Shown: piece after piece, positions 1 to 5,362 of the stretch
How the letters are laid out: each line of letters begins with the position of its first letter
How positions within the stretch are numbered: the stretch's first letter is position 1
Source: Thermobaculum sp042408415
GTDB taxonomy: Bacteria; Chloroflexota; Chloroflexia; Thermobaculales; Thermobaculaceae
DNA: 7,667 nt
Reading direction: 5' to 3'
Assembly: GCA_042408415.1 (NCBI GenBank)
Contig: JBHORE010000120.1
Coordinates: 1 to 7,667 of the forward strand
Translations under genes and position numbers: made by a program
The notes under the pieces: generated by a model
Seen by the model: the letters and a program-made list of their open reading frames with translations, nothing else
The model's database searches: none
Told to the model about the DNA's origin: nothing

Positions 1-1
1 C

Positions 2-107
2 TTAGATCTGGAATGGGTGCGGCGAGGGGCTATCGCGACCAGCCTGTTCAAGCACCTACATGTACAAGCTCTACGCTGTGGACAAGCCCAAGATCATCTA
101 CAAATAG
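2..107 (+). pseudogene. 3' end of an unidentified gene with an apparent frameshift
   Basis: The left edge cuts into a plus-strand gene. The frame starting at base 2 reads convincingly as protein (LDLEWVRRGAIATSLFKHL) up to about base 58. It then turns into unlikely composition and would run on to a TGA at 179-181. The frame starting at base 60 instead gives a protein-like ending, MYKLYAVDKPKIIYK, closed by TAG at 105-107, while its upstream part is blocked by TAG at 3-5. The simplest reading is one coding tail with a one-base insertion (or two-base loss) near 55-60. This could be a true pseudogene, a sequencing or assembly error, or, less likely, programmed frameshifting. I do not recognise the family from about 34 residues. 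The gene converges on the regulator at 210-1358. Confidence 0.5.
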
Positions 108-148
108 GAAACAAGTCAACAGCCGTACGGAGGACGACCAATACCTTG

Positions 149-169
149 TTGTCCTGTCCCCAAGGACAA
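149..169. terminator. Weak hairpin in the convergent spacer, possible terminator
   Basis: TTGTCCT (149-155) and AGGACAA (163-169) are perfect inverted 7-base arms around a 7-base loop, between two convergent genes. There is no run of T after the stem on either strand, so an intrinsic terminator is only a possibility. It sits where one would be expected. Confidence 0.25.
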
Positions 170-184
170 AAGCTGCCATGAGCG

Positions 185-220
185 CGCCCGAATAGATGGG
201 GTTAGTCCCCTAGCTGGGCG
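185..220 (-). terminator. Nested hairpin over the stop codon of the regulator
   Basis: CGCCC (185-189) can pair with GGGCG (216-220), and inside it GGGG (198-201) pairs with CCCC (207-210) around a 5-base loop. The structure spans the TAG stop of the regulator. On the minus strand a short T run (TTTT) follows only about 12 bases after the stem. It may help end transcription of the regulator gene, but it is not a classical terminator. Confidence 0.25.
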
Positions 221-1358
221 ACTGGGACCTAACGACCTGCTGGTTATTGCCCGCCAGGTCCTGGATCTGGTCGGTGGAGATGTGGGGTACAACCGTGACC
301 GGTAGCACCACATGCCTGTAGGGCCTTTCTCCACCAGCCTTTATCCGCTCCATGAGCAGGCGAGCGGCCTCCACGCCCATGTGTCTGGAGGGCAACACGG
401 CCGTCATGGCTCCCAAGGTGTAGAGAGCCTCCGGGTTGTCATCTGCGGCGGATGCAAGGGCGATCCGATTCGCCTCCACCCCTATGCGACCGAGGTCCTT
501 GGCGACCACCGTCAGCACGTGGCTGTTGGCCGCCAGGATCGCCGTGGGCCTGTAGGGGGCAGACATCCAACCACGCAGGATCGCCAGTCTACCATCCTCG
601 GGCAGCGAGTCGTAAGGACGCAACGCGGTCAGATCGGGCACGACCTCGAGCCCGTGCTCCCGCAGCGCCTGCAGGTGCCCCGCAAGGTTCTCCTGCACAC
701 TCGTGCACGAGGTCTCGCCCCACACTGTGGCGATGTGCTTGTGCCCGCGCCCGATGAGCTCCTTGGTCAGCAGATACCCCGCCGACCAGCTGTCAGGCAG
801 GACTCTGTCGGTCGGCACGTTCGGGTAGTAGCGGTCGACCATTACCACGGGCATACCCTCCTGCAGCAGTGCCTCTATATGTACGGCGTTGGGGGATCCA
901 TCAACCGGATACAGGACCACGCCCGCAGCTCCCGCCTGCCTGGCACGTCTGAGGTTCTGCACCTCCGCCTGCGCCGAGAGCATGGAGTCGAATAGGAGAG
1001 TGTGGAAGCCCTCCGCTCTACAGACCTCCTCTATGCCCCGGAGGATCTCGATGACGTGGTGCCCATGCAGCACCTCGAATATGCAGGCTATCAGCCTGCC
1101 CTCCCTGTGCCCTTGTGGCGGCGACTCCATCGTGCCCGTAACGAACGTCCCCAGCCCGCGCCTGCGGGTCAGCACGCCCTCGCGCACTAGGTCGTTGAGG
1201 GCACGGGCGGCGGTGATGCGGCTGACACCGAAGCGCCTGCACACCTCCTTCTCGGTGATGAACGACTGGCCAGGCACGAACCTGCCCTGCCGTATCTCGT
1301 TGAGCAGCGCCATCTTGATCTTGTAGTACTCCGGTAGCGGTCTGTCTTCCAGGCTCAT
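210..1358 (-). CDS. GntR/LacI chimeric transcriptional regulator (AraR-like architecture)
   Basis: A predicted cytoplasmic sugar-responsive regulator, probably a repressor. Residues about 10-73 form a GntR-type winged helix: TEKEVCRRFGVSRITAARAL is the helix-turn-helix, followed by LVREGVLTRRRGLGTFV, the typical wing. From about residue 88 to 360 a LacI/periplasmic-binding-protein-like sensor follows, with VDRYYPN, the GYLLTKELIGRGHKHIA block and a C-terminal VLPVTVVPHIST segment. This architecture is that of AraR of Bacillus and its relatives, where a sugar or polyol releases the protein from DNA. The ATG at 1358 is chosen over the in-frame GTG at 1367 because that GTG lies inside the ribosome binding site GAGGTG (1365-1370), six bases before the ATG. 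This gives 382 residues. The ligand is unknown. The nearby polyol operon on the same strand is the obvious target, but the Fur-family gene separates them. Confidence 0.9.
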   Translation of the reverse strand: MSLEDRPLPEYYKIKMALLNEIRQGRFVPGQSFITEKEVCRRFGVSRITAARALNDLVREGVLTRRRGLGTFVTGTMESPPQGHREGRLIACIFEVLHGHHVIEILRGIEEVCRAEGFHTLLFDSMLSAQAEVQNLRRARQAGAAGVVLYPVDGSPNAVHIEALLQEGMPVVMVDRYYPNVPTDRVLPDSWSAGYLLTKELIGRGHKHIATVWGETSCTSVQENLAGHLQALREHGLEVVPDLTALRPYDSLPEDGRLAILRGWMSAPYRPTAILAANSHVLTVVAKDLGRIGVEANRIALASAADDNPEALYTLGAMTAVLPSRHMGVEAARLLMERIKAGGERPYRHVVLPVTVVPHISTDQIQDLAGNNQQVVRSQSPS

Positions 1359-1364
1359 CGGGCT

Positions 1365-1370
1365 CACCTC
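1365..1370 (-). promoter_or_regulatory. Ribosome binding site that sets the regulator start
   Basis: On the minus strand GAGGTG lies six bases before ATG at 1358. The alternative GTG start at 1367 is part of this very motif, so it is unlikely to be used. Confidence 0.7.
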
Positions 1371-1372
1371 GG

Positions 1373-1392
1373 TTGATTTGTCAACACATCAA
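1373..1392. promoter_or_regulatory. Candidate operator of the GntR/LacI regulator
   Basis: TTGATTTGTCAACACATCAA is a 20-bp near-palindrome in which 8 of 10 symmetric pairs match (TTGAT.TGT..ACA.ATCAA). It lies 14 bp upstream of the regulator ATG and next to a TATGAT-like -10 (1397-1402, minus strand). A bound repressor there would block transcription or early elongation of its own gene. The TTTGT...ACA core is of the general type bound by AraR-like GntR winged helices, as recalled from the family. Binding by this regulator is inference. Confidence 0.5.
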
Positions 1393-1396
1393 ATAT

Positions 1397-1402
1397 ATCA
1401 TA
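1397..1402 (-). promoter_or_regulatory. Possible -10 element of the regulator gene (proximal)
   Basis: The minus strand reads TATGAT, five of six matches to TATAAT, about 40 bases before the regulator ATG. I see no good -35 at 16-18 bases, so this is a weak candidate. Its start site would fall inside the near-palindrome at 1373-1392. Confidence 0.25.
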
Positions 1403-1440
1403 ATCCGCGTTCGATCTCGATACCTGAGAACTTGGAGCAA

Positions 1441-1452
1441 CGCACATGTGCG
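1441..1452. promoter_or_regulatory. Perfect 12-bp palindrome, possible second operator
   Basis: CGCACATGTGCG is a perfect palindrome in the divergent regulatory region, between the distal regulator promoter candidate and the regulator start. It differs in sequence from the palindrome at 1373-1392, so a different protein would be expected to bind it. The function is unknown. Confidence 0.3.
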
Positions 1453-1477
1453 CATACATAGCAAAGATCGGAGCCTG

Positions 1478-1505
1478 ATTATACTCTTCTCATTATTAAG
1501 CCCAA
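1478..1505 (-). promoter_or_regulatory. Candidate distal promoter of the regulator gene
   Basis: On the minus strand there is a perfect TATAAT (1478-1483). A weak TTGGGC (1500-1505) lies 16 bases upstream as -35. Transcription would start near 1471 and give a leader of roughly 110 bases carrying both palindromes. The -10 is strong and the -35 is poor. Confidence 0.35.
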
Positions 1506-1512
1506 GCACCCC

Positions 1513-1541
1513 TTGAAAAATATATGTATTTGCAGTAAAGT
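1513..1541 (+). promoter_or_regulatory. Candidate promoter of the Fur-family gene with internal palindrome
   Basis: TTGAAA (1513-1518), a 17-base spacer and TAAAGT (1536-1541) make a plausible housekeeping promoter about 40 bases before the start codon. Within it, AAATATATGTATTT (1518-1531) has perfect 5-base inverted arms. An AT-rich dyad in this position is typical of Fur/Zur/PerR autoregulation, though the sequence is not a clear match to any of their consensus boxes. Confidence 0.4.
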
Positions 1542-1566
1542 GCAATAAGGAAAATATGCAGTATGA
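1531..1566 (+). repeat. Tandem decamer repeat TGCARTAARG in the Fur-family leader
   Basis: TGCAGTAAAG (1531-1540) and TGCAATAAGG (1541-1550) are adjacent and 8 of 10 identical. A third, looser copy, TGCAGTATGA, lies at 1557-1566. They span the -10 and the predicted transcription start of the Fur-family gene, with no other element assigned there. Confidence 0.4.
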
Positions 1567-1572
1567 CCAGAG

Positions 1573-1581
1573 GGAGGTGAT
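1573..1581 (+). promoter_or_regulatory. Strong ribosome binding site of the Fur-family gene
   Basis: GGAGGTGAT is a near-complete match to the 16S anti-Shine-Dalgarno sequence. GGAGG ends six bases before ATG at 1584, which fixes that start. Confidence 0.75.
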
Positions 1582-1583
1582 GC

Positions 1584-2021
1584 ATGACCAACCAAGCTCC
1601 CAAGATGACTATGGAGAGCGCCGTGGAGGTGCTCAAGCGGCAGGGCTGCAGGATAACTCCGCAGCGCATCATGATCCTGGAGTACCTATTATCCACCGAT
1701 GACCACGTCACAGCCGAGGAGCTCTACGAGCGGGTCAAGCAGATGTACCCTCACATCAGCTTCTCCACGGTCTACAGGACCCTCGAGCTGCTGCGGGACG
1801 CCGGGCTCATCACCCAGACGGATCTCGGCAAGGGCACGTGGAGCTACCATCCCATAGACCGCGCCGACCACCATCACCTGATATGCTTGGGGTGCGGCGA
1901 GATGTGGGAGATACCTCAGGACACGTTCGATGAGGTGCACCGCCAGATCATGGAGCGCTACAACTTCGACGCCCTGATGGTGCACTACGCGATCTACGGC
2001 CACTGCGAGCGCTGTCGGTAG
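1584..2021 (+). CDS. Fur-family metal- or peroxide-sensing transcriptional regulator
   Basis: A 145-residue DNA-binding regulator of the Fur/Zur/PerR superfamily, of normal length. The N-terminal winged helix covers about residues 10-85. GCRITPQRIMILEYL opens it, VTAEELYERVK follows, and the recognition helix is in ISFSTVYRTLELL (58-70). The C-terminal dimerisation and metal domain begins with the histidine cluster HHHLIC (96-101). Two CxxC pairs (C101/C104 and C141/C144) should hold the structural zinc. H41, the 96-98 histidines and H134 are candidates for the sensing site. The sequence alone does not separate Fur, Zur and PerR. The gene has its own promoter and strong ribosome binding site, is divergent from the GntR/LacI regulator and converges on the dehydrogenase operon. 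It is therefore probably independent of the polyol genes, and its targets lie elsewhere. Confidence 0.92.
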   Translation: MTNQAPKMTMESAVEVLKRQGCRITPQRIMILEYLLSTDDHVTAEELYERVKQMYPHISFSTVYRTLELLRDAGLITQTDLGKGTWSYHPIDRADHHHLICLGCGEMWEIPQDTFDEVHRQIMERYNFDALMVHYAIYGHCERCR

Positions 2022-2031
2022 TTCTACACCG
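2016..2031. terminator. Short dyad across the convergent stop codons
   Basis: CGGTAG TT CTAC(A)CCG forms an inverted repeat with one bulged base, centred on the two bases between two convergent TAG stops. Part of the symmetry follows automatically from the facing TAG codons. There is no T tract, so a role as terminator is doubtful. Confidence 0.15.
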
Positions 2032-2968
2032 CCCTGAACCGTGGCTGCCTACCCTCCAACACAGCGAGTACATCATCCACGACCTCGCTCATCCTCTGCA
2101 GCGACTCCTCTGTATGGGATGCCATGTGAGGGGTAATCAGCACGTTGGGCAGCTCCAGTAGAGGGCTATCCGCTGGCAGAGGCTCGGGCTCGAACACATC
2201 CAGCGCCGCACCAGCGATCCAGCCCTCTCGCAACGCCTTTACCAGAGCGTCCTGATCTACCACCCCACCCCTGGAGGTGTTCACCAGGCACGAGGTCTTA
2301 GGCATGAGCCTCAGCTCCCTCTCTCCCAGCATGTGGTACGTGGACGGGAGCAAAGGCACGTGGAAGCTGACGAAGTCGGCCCTAGATAGCAGCTCCTCGA
2401 GATCCACCCTGATCGCTCGCAGGCCAGGTGGCAGCTGGGGCTCCACGACGTCGTAGAACATCACCTCCATAGAGAAGGCCAAGGAGCAGATCTCGGCTAC
2501 GCGGCGACCTATCCTGCCCATGCCCACCACGCCCAGGATCTTGCCGAGCAGCTCCCTGCCCGTCAGTCGATAGCGAGCGCCCCAATCGCCCGCCCTCAGG
2601 GCCTCGTGGCCCTCATGCAGGCGCTTGGCTAGAGCGAGCATCATCCCGACAGCATGCTCCGCCACAGATTCGGCGTTGGCTTCTGGCGTGTACACGACAG
2701 CTATTCCTAGCTCCTTGGCAGCCTCCAGGTCGATATTGTCCAGTCCTACGCCATGGCGACCTATCACCCTAAGGCCATCAGCAGCCTCGAGCACGCTGCG
2801 CGTGAGCTTGCCACCAGCACGCACTACCACCCCCTGCACATCAGCTATCTGCCGGCGCAAGCTATCCTCATCGAGAGACTCCGCCATCACCACATCGGCA
2901 TGGGCCCGCAGCTTACTCATGCCGCTCTCGTGTATAGGTTCCAGCACCAGCACTCTAGGTTTAGGCAT
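2024..2968 (-). CDS. NAD-dependent D-isomer-specific 2-hydroxyacid dehydrogenase (SerA-like short form)
   Basis: A cytoplasmic oxidoreductase that interconverts a 2-hydroxyacid and a 2-ketoacid. The 314 residues match the catalytic and NAD-binding core of the phosphoglycerate/glyoxylate/hydroxypyruvate dehydrogenase family, without the C-terminal ACT regulatory domain of full SerA. The Rossmann motif is GMGRIG (149-154). D173 at the end of the next strand predicts NAD rather than NADP. The catalytic triad is visible: R233 in NTSRGG, E262 in DVFEPEP and H281 in ITPHMASH. This is the last gene of the operon. Its ATG lies 4 bases after the stop of the polyol dehydrogenase, and its ribosome binding site GGAGG lies inside that gene's end, so translation is probably coupled. 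The substrate is unknown; the context suggests a polyol-derived acid rather than serine synthesis. Confidence 0.9.
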   Translation of the reverse strand: MPKPRVLVLEPIHESGMSKLRAHADVVMAESLDEDSLRRQIADVQGVVVRAGGKLTRSVLEAADGLRVIGRHGVGLDNIDLEAAKELGIAVVYTPEANAESVAEHAVGMMLALAKRLHEGHEALRAGDWGARYRLTGRELLGKILGVVGMGRIGRRVAEICSLAFSMEVMFYDVVEPQLPPGLRAIRVDLEELLSRADFVSFHVPLLPSTYHMLGERELRLMPKTSCLVNTSRGGVVDQDALVKALREGWIAGAALDVFEPEPLPADSPLLELPNVLITPHMASHTEESLQRMSEVVDDVLAVLEGRQPRFRAV

Positions 2969-2972
2969 AGGG

Positions 2973-4001
2973 CTAACCCTCCTCGTGGGGCAGCACCATG
3001 ACCTTGACCTGCGAAGGGTCGCGCCTGGTCACCTGCAGGGCGGCTTCCGTCTCCGCCAGCGAGAAGTGACCGGTGACTATCTGCTCAGGACGGATCTTGC
3101 CTGTCCTTATCAGCTCGATCGCATCGGGGTAGGTGTTGGCGTACCTAAAGGTACCGGTGAGCCAGATCTCGTGCTGCTGCAGGTAGGCTACAGGTATCTC
3201 GACCGTCTCGCCAGGCCCCATACCCACCAGCACAGCAGTGCCCGCTGGTCTCAGGCTACTGATACCATCCTTGACCGCCGTGGGACTACCGGAGCACTCT
3301 ATCAGCACATCGGCCTCCACCCCAGCCTCCGACAAAGGATTGCTACGAACGTTGATCGTCTGACTGGCACCCAACTTGCGGGCGAATTCCAAGCGTTCAT
3401 CTACCACGTCGGTGACGGTCACTTTGGCTGCGCCCAGCGCGTACGCCGACAGCATAGCGAGCAGTCCTATAGGGCCCGCGCCAGTGATGAGCACATGGTC
3501 CCCGCCACGCAGGCGAGCTTTGCGGCAAGCCCATAATCCAACGGACACGGGTTCTACTAGAGCGCCCGCATCGTCGGAGATCTCATCGGGCAGAGGATAG
3601 GCGAAGTCCTCGTGGATCGTGACATAGCGCGCGAAGGCGCCATCGACCGGGGGCGTAGCGAAGAACTTGACGTACGGGCACAGGTTGTACCTGCCGGCAC
3701 GGCACTCCCGGCAGGTCCCACAGGGCACACCCGGCTCCAGCGCCACCCTCTCACCCACCTGGTGCTTCGTGACCTCGCTGCCTAGGCCAACCACCACACC
3801 CATAGACTCGTGGCCGAGGATCAGTGGAGCTTCTACCACGAAGCTACCTATCCTTCCGTGCTCGTAGTAGTGCACGTCGGAGCCACATACGCCAACAGAC
3901 CTGACCTTCACCAGCACCTCTCTGGGGCCTGGTACCGGCACTGGACGTTCCTCCAGGCGCACGTCATGGGGGGCGTACAGCACAGCTGCTTTGTTCTGCA
4001 T
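2973..4001 (-). CDS. Zinc-dependent sorbitol/xylitol-type polyol dehydrogenase
   Basis: A medium-chain dehydrogenase of 342 residues, of usual family length, expected to oxidise a polyol to a 2-ketose with NAD. The catalytic zinc ligands are C39, H64, E65 and E150 (the EPVSVG form seen in sorbitol dehydrogenases). The structural zinc ligands C94, C97, C100 and C108 are complete. GAGPIG (174-179) is the NAD-binding turn, with D198 favouring NAD. The segment VGVCGSDVHYYEHGRIG and the pair R286-Y287 in TFRYANTYP are the substrate-side signatures of sorbitol/xylitol dehydrogenases. AGGAG lies nine bases before the ATG. The gene follows the EltD-like gene by 29 bp and is followed after 4 bp by the hydroxyacid dehydrogenase. 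The exact polyol (C4, C5 or C6) cannot be decided from sequence. Confidence 0.9.
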   Translation of the reverse strand: MQNKAAVLYAPHDVRLEERPVPVPGPREVLVKVRSVGVCGSDVHYYEHGRIGSFVVEAPLILGHESMGVVVGLGSEVTKHQVGERVALEPGVPCGTCRECRAGRYNLCPYVKFFATPPVDGAFARYVTIHEDFAYPLPDEISDDAGALVEPVSVGLWACRKARLRGGDHVLITGAGPIGLLAMLSAYALGAAKVTVTDVVDERLEFARKLGASQTINVRSNPLSEAGVEADVLIECSGSPTAVKDGISSLRPAGTAVLVGMGPGETVEIPVAYLQQHEIWLTGTFRYANTYPDAIELIRTGKIRPEQIVTGHFSLAETEAALQVTRRDPSQVKVMVLPHEEG

Positions 4002-4030
4002 AACCTTGCTCTCCTTTCTAGCTTGTAGAC

Positions 4031-5122
4031 CTAAATGCCGGGTTCTAGTACAACCTTAATAGACGGCGTGCGCGCCTGCATGATCTCGATCCCCTTATGA
4101 AAGTCCGCCAGCGGCAGGCGATGAGTCACTATATCGTCCATGGGCAACTTGCCCTTGCGGATCATGTCGATCGCGATGGGGTAGCAGTAGGGCCCTAGAT
4201 GAGCACCGTGTATATTGAGCTCTTTGGTATCGCCTATGATCGTCCAGTCCACGGTCACGGGCTCTCGCATCACGCTGAACTCGACGAAAGTACCAAGCTT
4301 GCGGATCATCCGCAGACCCTGCTCTACGGCCGCAGGATGGCCGGTAGCCTCTATGTACACATCGCAACCGTAACCCTCAGTGAGCCCTAGCACCTCCTCC
4401 ACTACGTCCACCCTGGAGGGGTTGAGGGTAAGGTCCGCCCCGCATTTACGGGCCACCTCCAGGCGGTGGTCCACGAGATCCACAACCACCAGCAGGCGAG
4501 GGTTCCTCATCCGCGCCGCGGCGACCATGCCCAGGCCCAAGGGCCCGGCGCCAGCGATCACCACCACGTCCTCGAACTTGATCTCCCCTCTGTCGACGGC
4601 GTGGATGGCGCAGGCCAGCGGCTCTATGAAGGCCGCGTGGTGAGGGGGGATATCGGATGGCACCTTATAGTTGATAGCATCGGCTGGCCACAGCATGTAC
4701 TCAGCCATGGCACCGAAGGTGCGTTGCCTGAAGCCATAGACATCGTGCTGCTGACACATCCAGTACTGGCCACGCTTGCAGAACCTGCACTGCCAGCAAG
4801 GCACTATCTGCTCGGAGACCGCCAGATCCCCTACCTGCAGGCCGTACTTCTCACCTGCCCCCTCACCCAGCGCAACCACGTAGCCCACAAACTCATGTCC
4901 TGGGATCACCGGTGGTTGGCAGTAACCGGCCCTGTGCTCATCCCCCCAGAACATGGGTGCACCCGTGTAGCATTTGAGATCGCTTGCGCATATGCCCACG
5001 GCAGGCACACGAACGAGCACCTCGCCAGGTCCCGGGATCGGCACGGGGCGCTCCTCCACCCTGTAGTCCTCTGGACCATAACACACTACGGCCTGCATAG
5101 TCTTAGGTAATTCTGAAGCCAC
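4031..5122 (-). CDS. Erythritol/L-threitol dehydrogenase-like zinc medium-chain dehydrogenase
   Basis: A predicted NAD-dependent polyol dehydrogenase of 363 residues. The resemblance to mycobacterial EltD, which oxidises erythritol and L-threitol to erythrulose, is recalled from memory and strong along the chain: an N-terminal MQAVVCYGPEDYRVEE block, VGICASDLKCYTGAPMFWGD, VSEQIVPCWQCRFCKRGQYW, and GAHLGPYCYPIAIDMI near the C-terminus. Catalytic zinc ligands are C45, H76, E77 and probably E167. Structural ligands are C109, C112, C115 and C123. GAGPLG (191-196) with D215 marks NAD binding. The GTG at 5122 is chosen as start because a perfect AGGAGGTGAT lies seven bases upstream. A longer reading frame to 5272 would overlap the small membrane protein gene and has an unlikely N-terminus. 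The gene follows that small gene by 17 bp. The main alternative is a dehydrogenase for another short polyol. Confidence 0.85.
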   Translation of the reverse strand: MASELPKTMQAVVCYGPEDYRVEERPVPIPGPGEVLVRVPAVGICASDLKCYTGAPMFWGDEHRAGYCQPPVIPGHEFVGYVVALGEGAGEKYGLQVGDLAVSEQIVPCWQCRFCKRGQYWMCQQHDVYGFRQRTFGAMAEYMLWPADAINYKVPSDIPPHHAAFIEPLACAIHAVDRGEIKFEDVVVIAGAGPLGLGMVAAARMRNPRLLVVVDLVDHRLEVARKCGADLTLNPSRVDVVEEVLGLTEGYGCDVYIEATGHPAAVEQGLRMIRKLGTFVEFSVMREPVTVDWTIIGDTKELNIHGAHLGPYCYPIAIDMIRKGKLPMDDIVTHRLPLADFHKGIEIMQARTPSIKVVLEPGI

Positions 5123-5125
5123 GGC

Positions 5126-5135
5126 ATCACCTCCT
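5126..5135 (-). promoter_or_regulatory. Perfect ribosome binding site that sets the GTG start of the EltD-like gene
   Basis: On the minus strand AGGAGGTGAT matches the 16S anti-Shine-Dalgarno sequence completely, and AGGAGG ends seven bases before GTG at 5122. It lies in the 17-base gap after the small membrane protein gene and argues against upstream starts. Confidence 0.75.
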
Positions 5136-5139
5136 GTGA

Positions 5140-5358
5140 TCATCCTCTCGCGATGATTATGGCTCCTATTATGACCGAAAGGACCGTGGCTATCCATATC
5201 GGAAGCAAAGACTCCACGAACCTCATCCAAAAAAGGTGAACGGCCACGAGCAGCACGATGCTGATGAAGCATCTATCAAAGAGGTTAGTCTCTATAGGCA
5301 GGAAACCTTTTCTACCCTCATGTTCCTCTGGTGGCACGAAGCCTTTTGCACTTGCCAT
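5140..5358 (-). CDS. Small two-helix membrane protein of a sugar ABC operon
   Basis: A 72-residue protein that I do not recognise. The N-terminal 27 residues are charged and soluble (MASAKGFVPPEEHEGRKG). Two hydrophobic helices follow at about 30-48 and 52-70, separated by a short turn around FVESLLP, and it ends in ARG. This predicts a helical hairpin in the inner membrane, probably with both ends in the cytoplasm. The ATG lies 4 bases after the stop of the MalG-type permease, and its AAGGAG site overlaps the end of that gene, so translation should be coupled. The stop lies 17 bases before the EltD-like start. Position and coupling suggest an accessory subunit or assembly factor of the importer. 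Small membrane proteins (DUF2160) occur in rhizobial glycerol ABC operons, but membership of that family is not shown here. Confidence 0.8.
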   Translation of the reverse strand: MASAKGFVPPEEHEGRKGFLPIETNLFDRCFISIVLLVAVHLFWMRFVESLLPIWIATVLSVIIGAIIIARG

Positions 5359-5362
5359 GACC

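Noticed and set aside
312..995. 227-codon open frame on the plus strand
   Set aside because: Antisense to the GntR/LacI regulator, with His/Arg/Gly-rich composition typical of a reverse frame and no recognisable domain.
1368..1583. Small RNA, riboswitch or tRNA in the divergent intergenic region
   Set aside because: No cloverleaf, no conserved riboswitch core and no stem followed by a T run was seen. Promoters, palindromes and short repeats account for the region.
2625..3536. 303-codon open frame on the plus strand
   Set aside because: It lies wholly antisense to two well-supported dehydrogenase genes, its product is low-complexity Ser/Thr/Arg-rich without any domain, and it has no ribosome binding site. 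It is a shadow of codon bias.
4466..5110. 214-codon open frame on the plus strand
   Set aside because: Antisense to the EltD-like gene, whose zinc and NAD motifs are complete. The plus-strand product shows no motif.
5123..5272. N-terminal extension of the EltD-like gene
   Set aside because: It overlaps the small membrane protein gene almost fully, is His/Arg-rich with no homology to the family's N-terminus, and is bypassed by a perfect ribosome binding site before GTG 5122.
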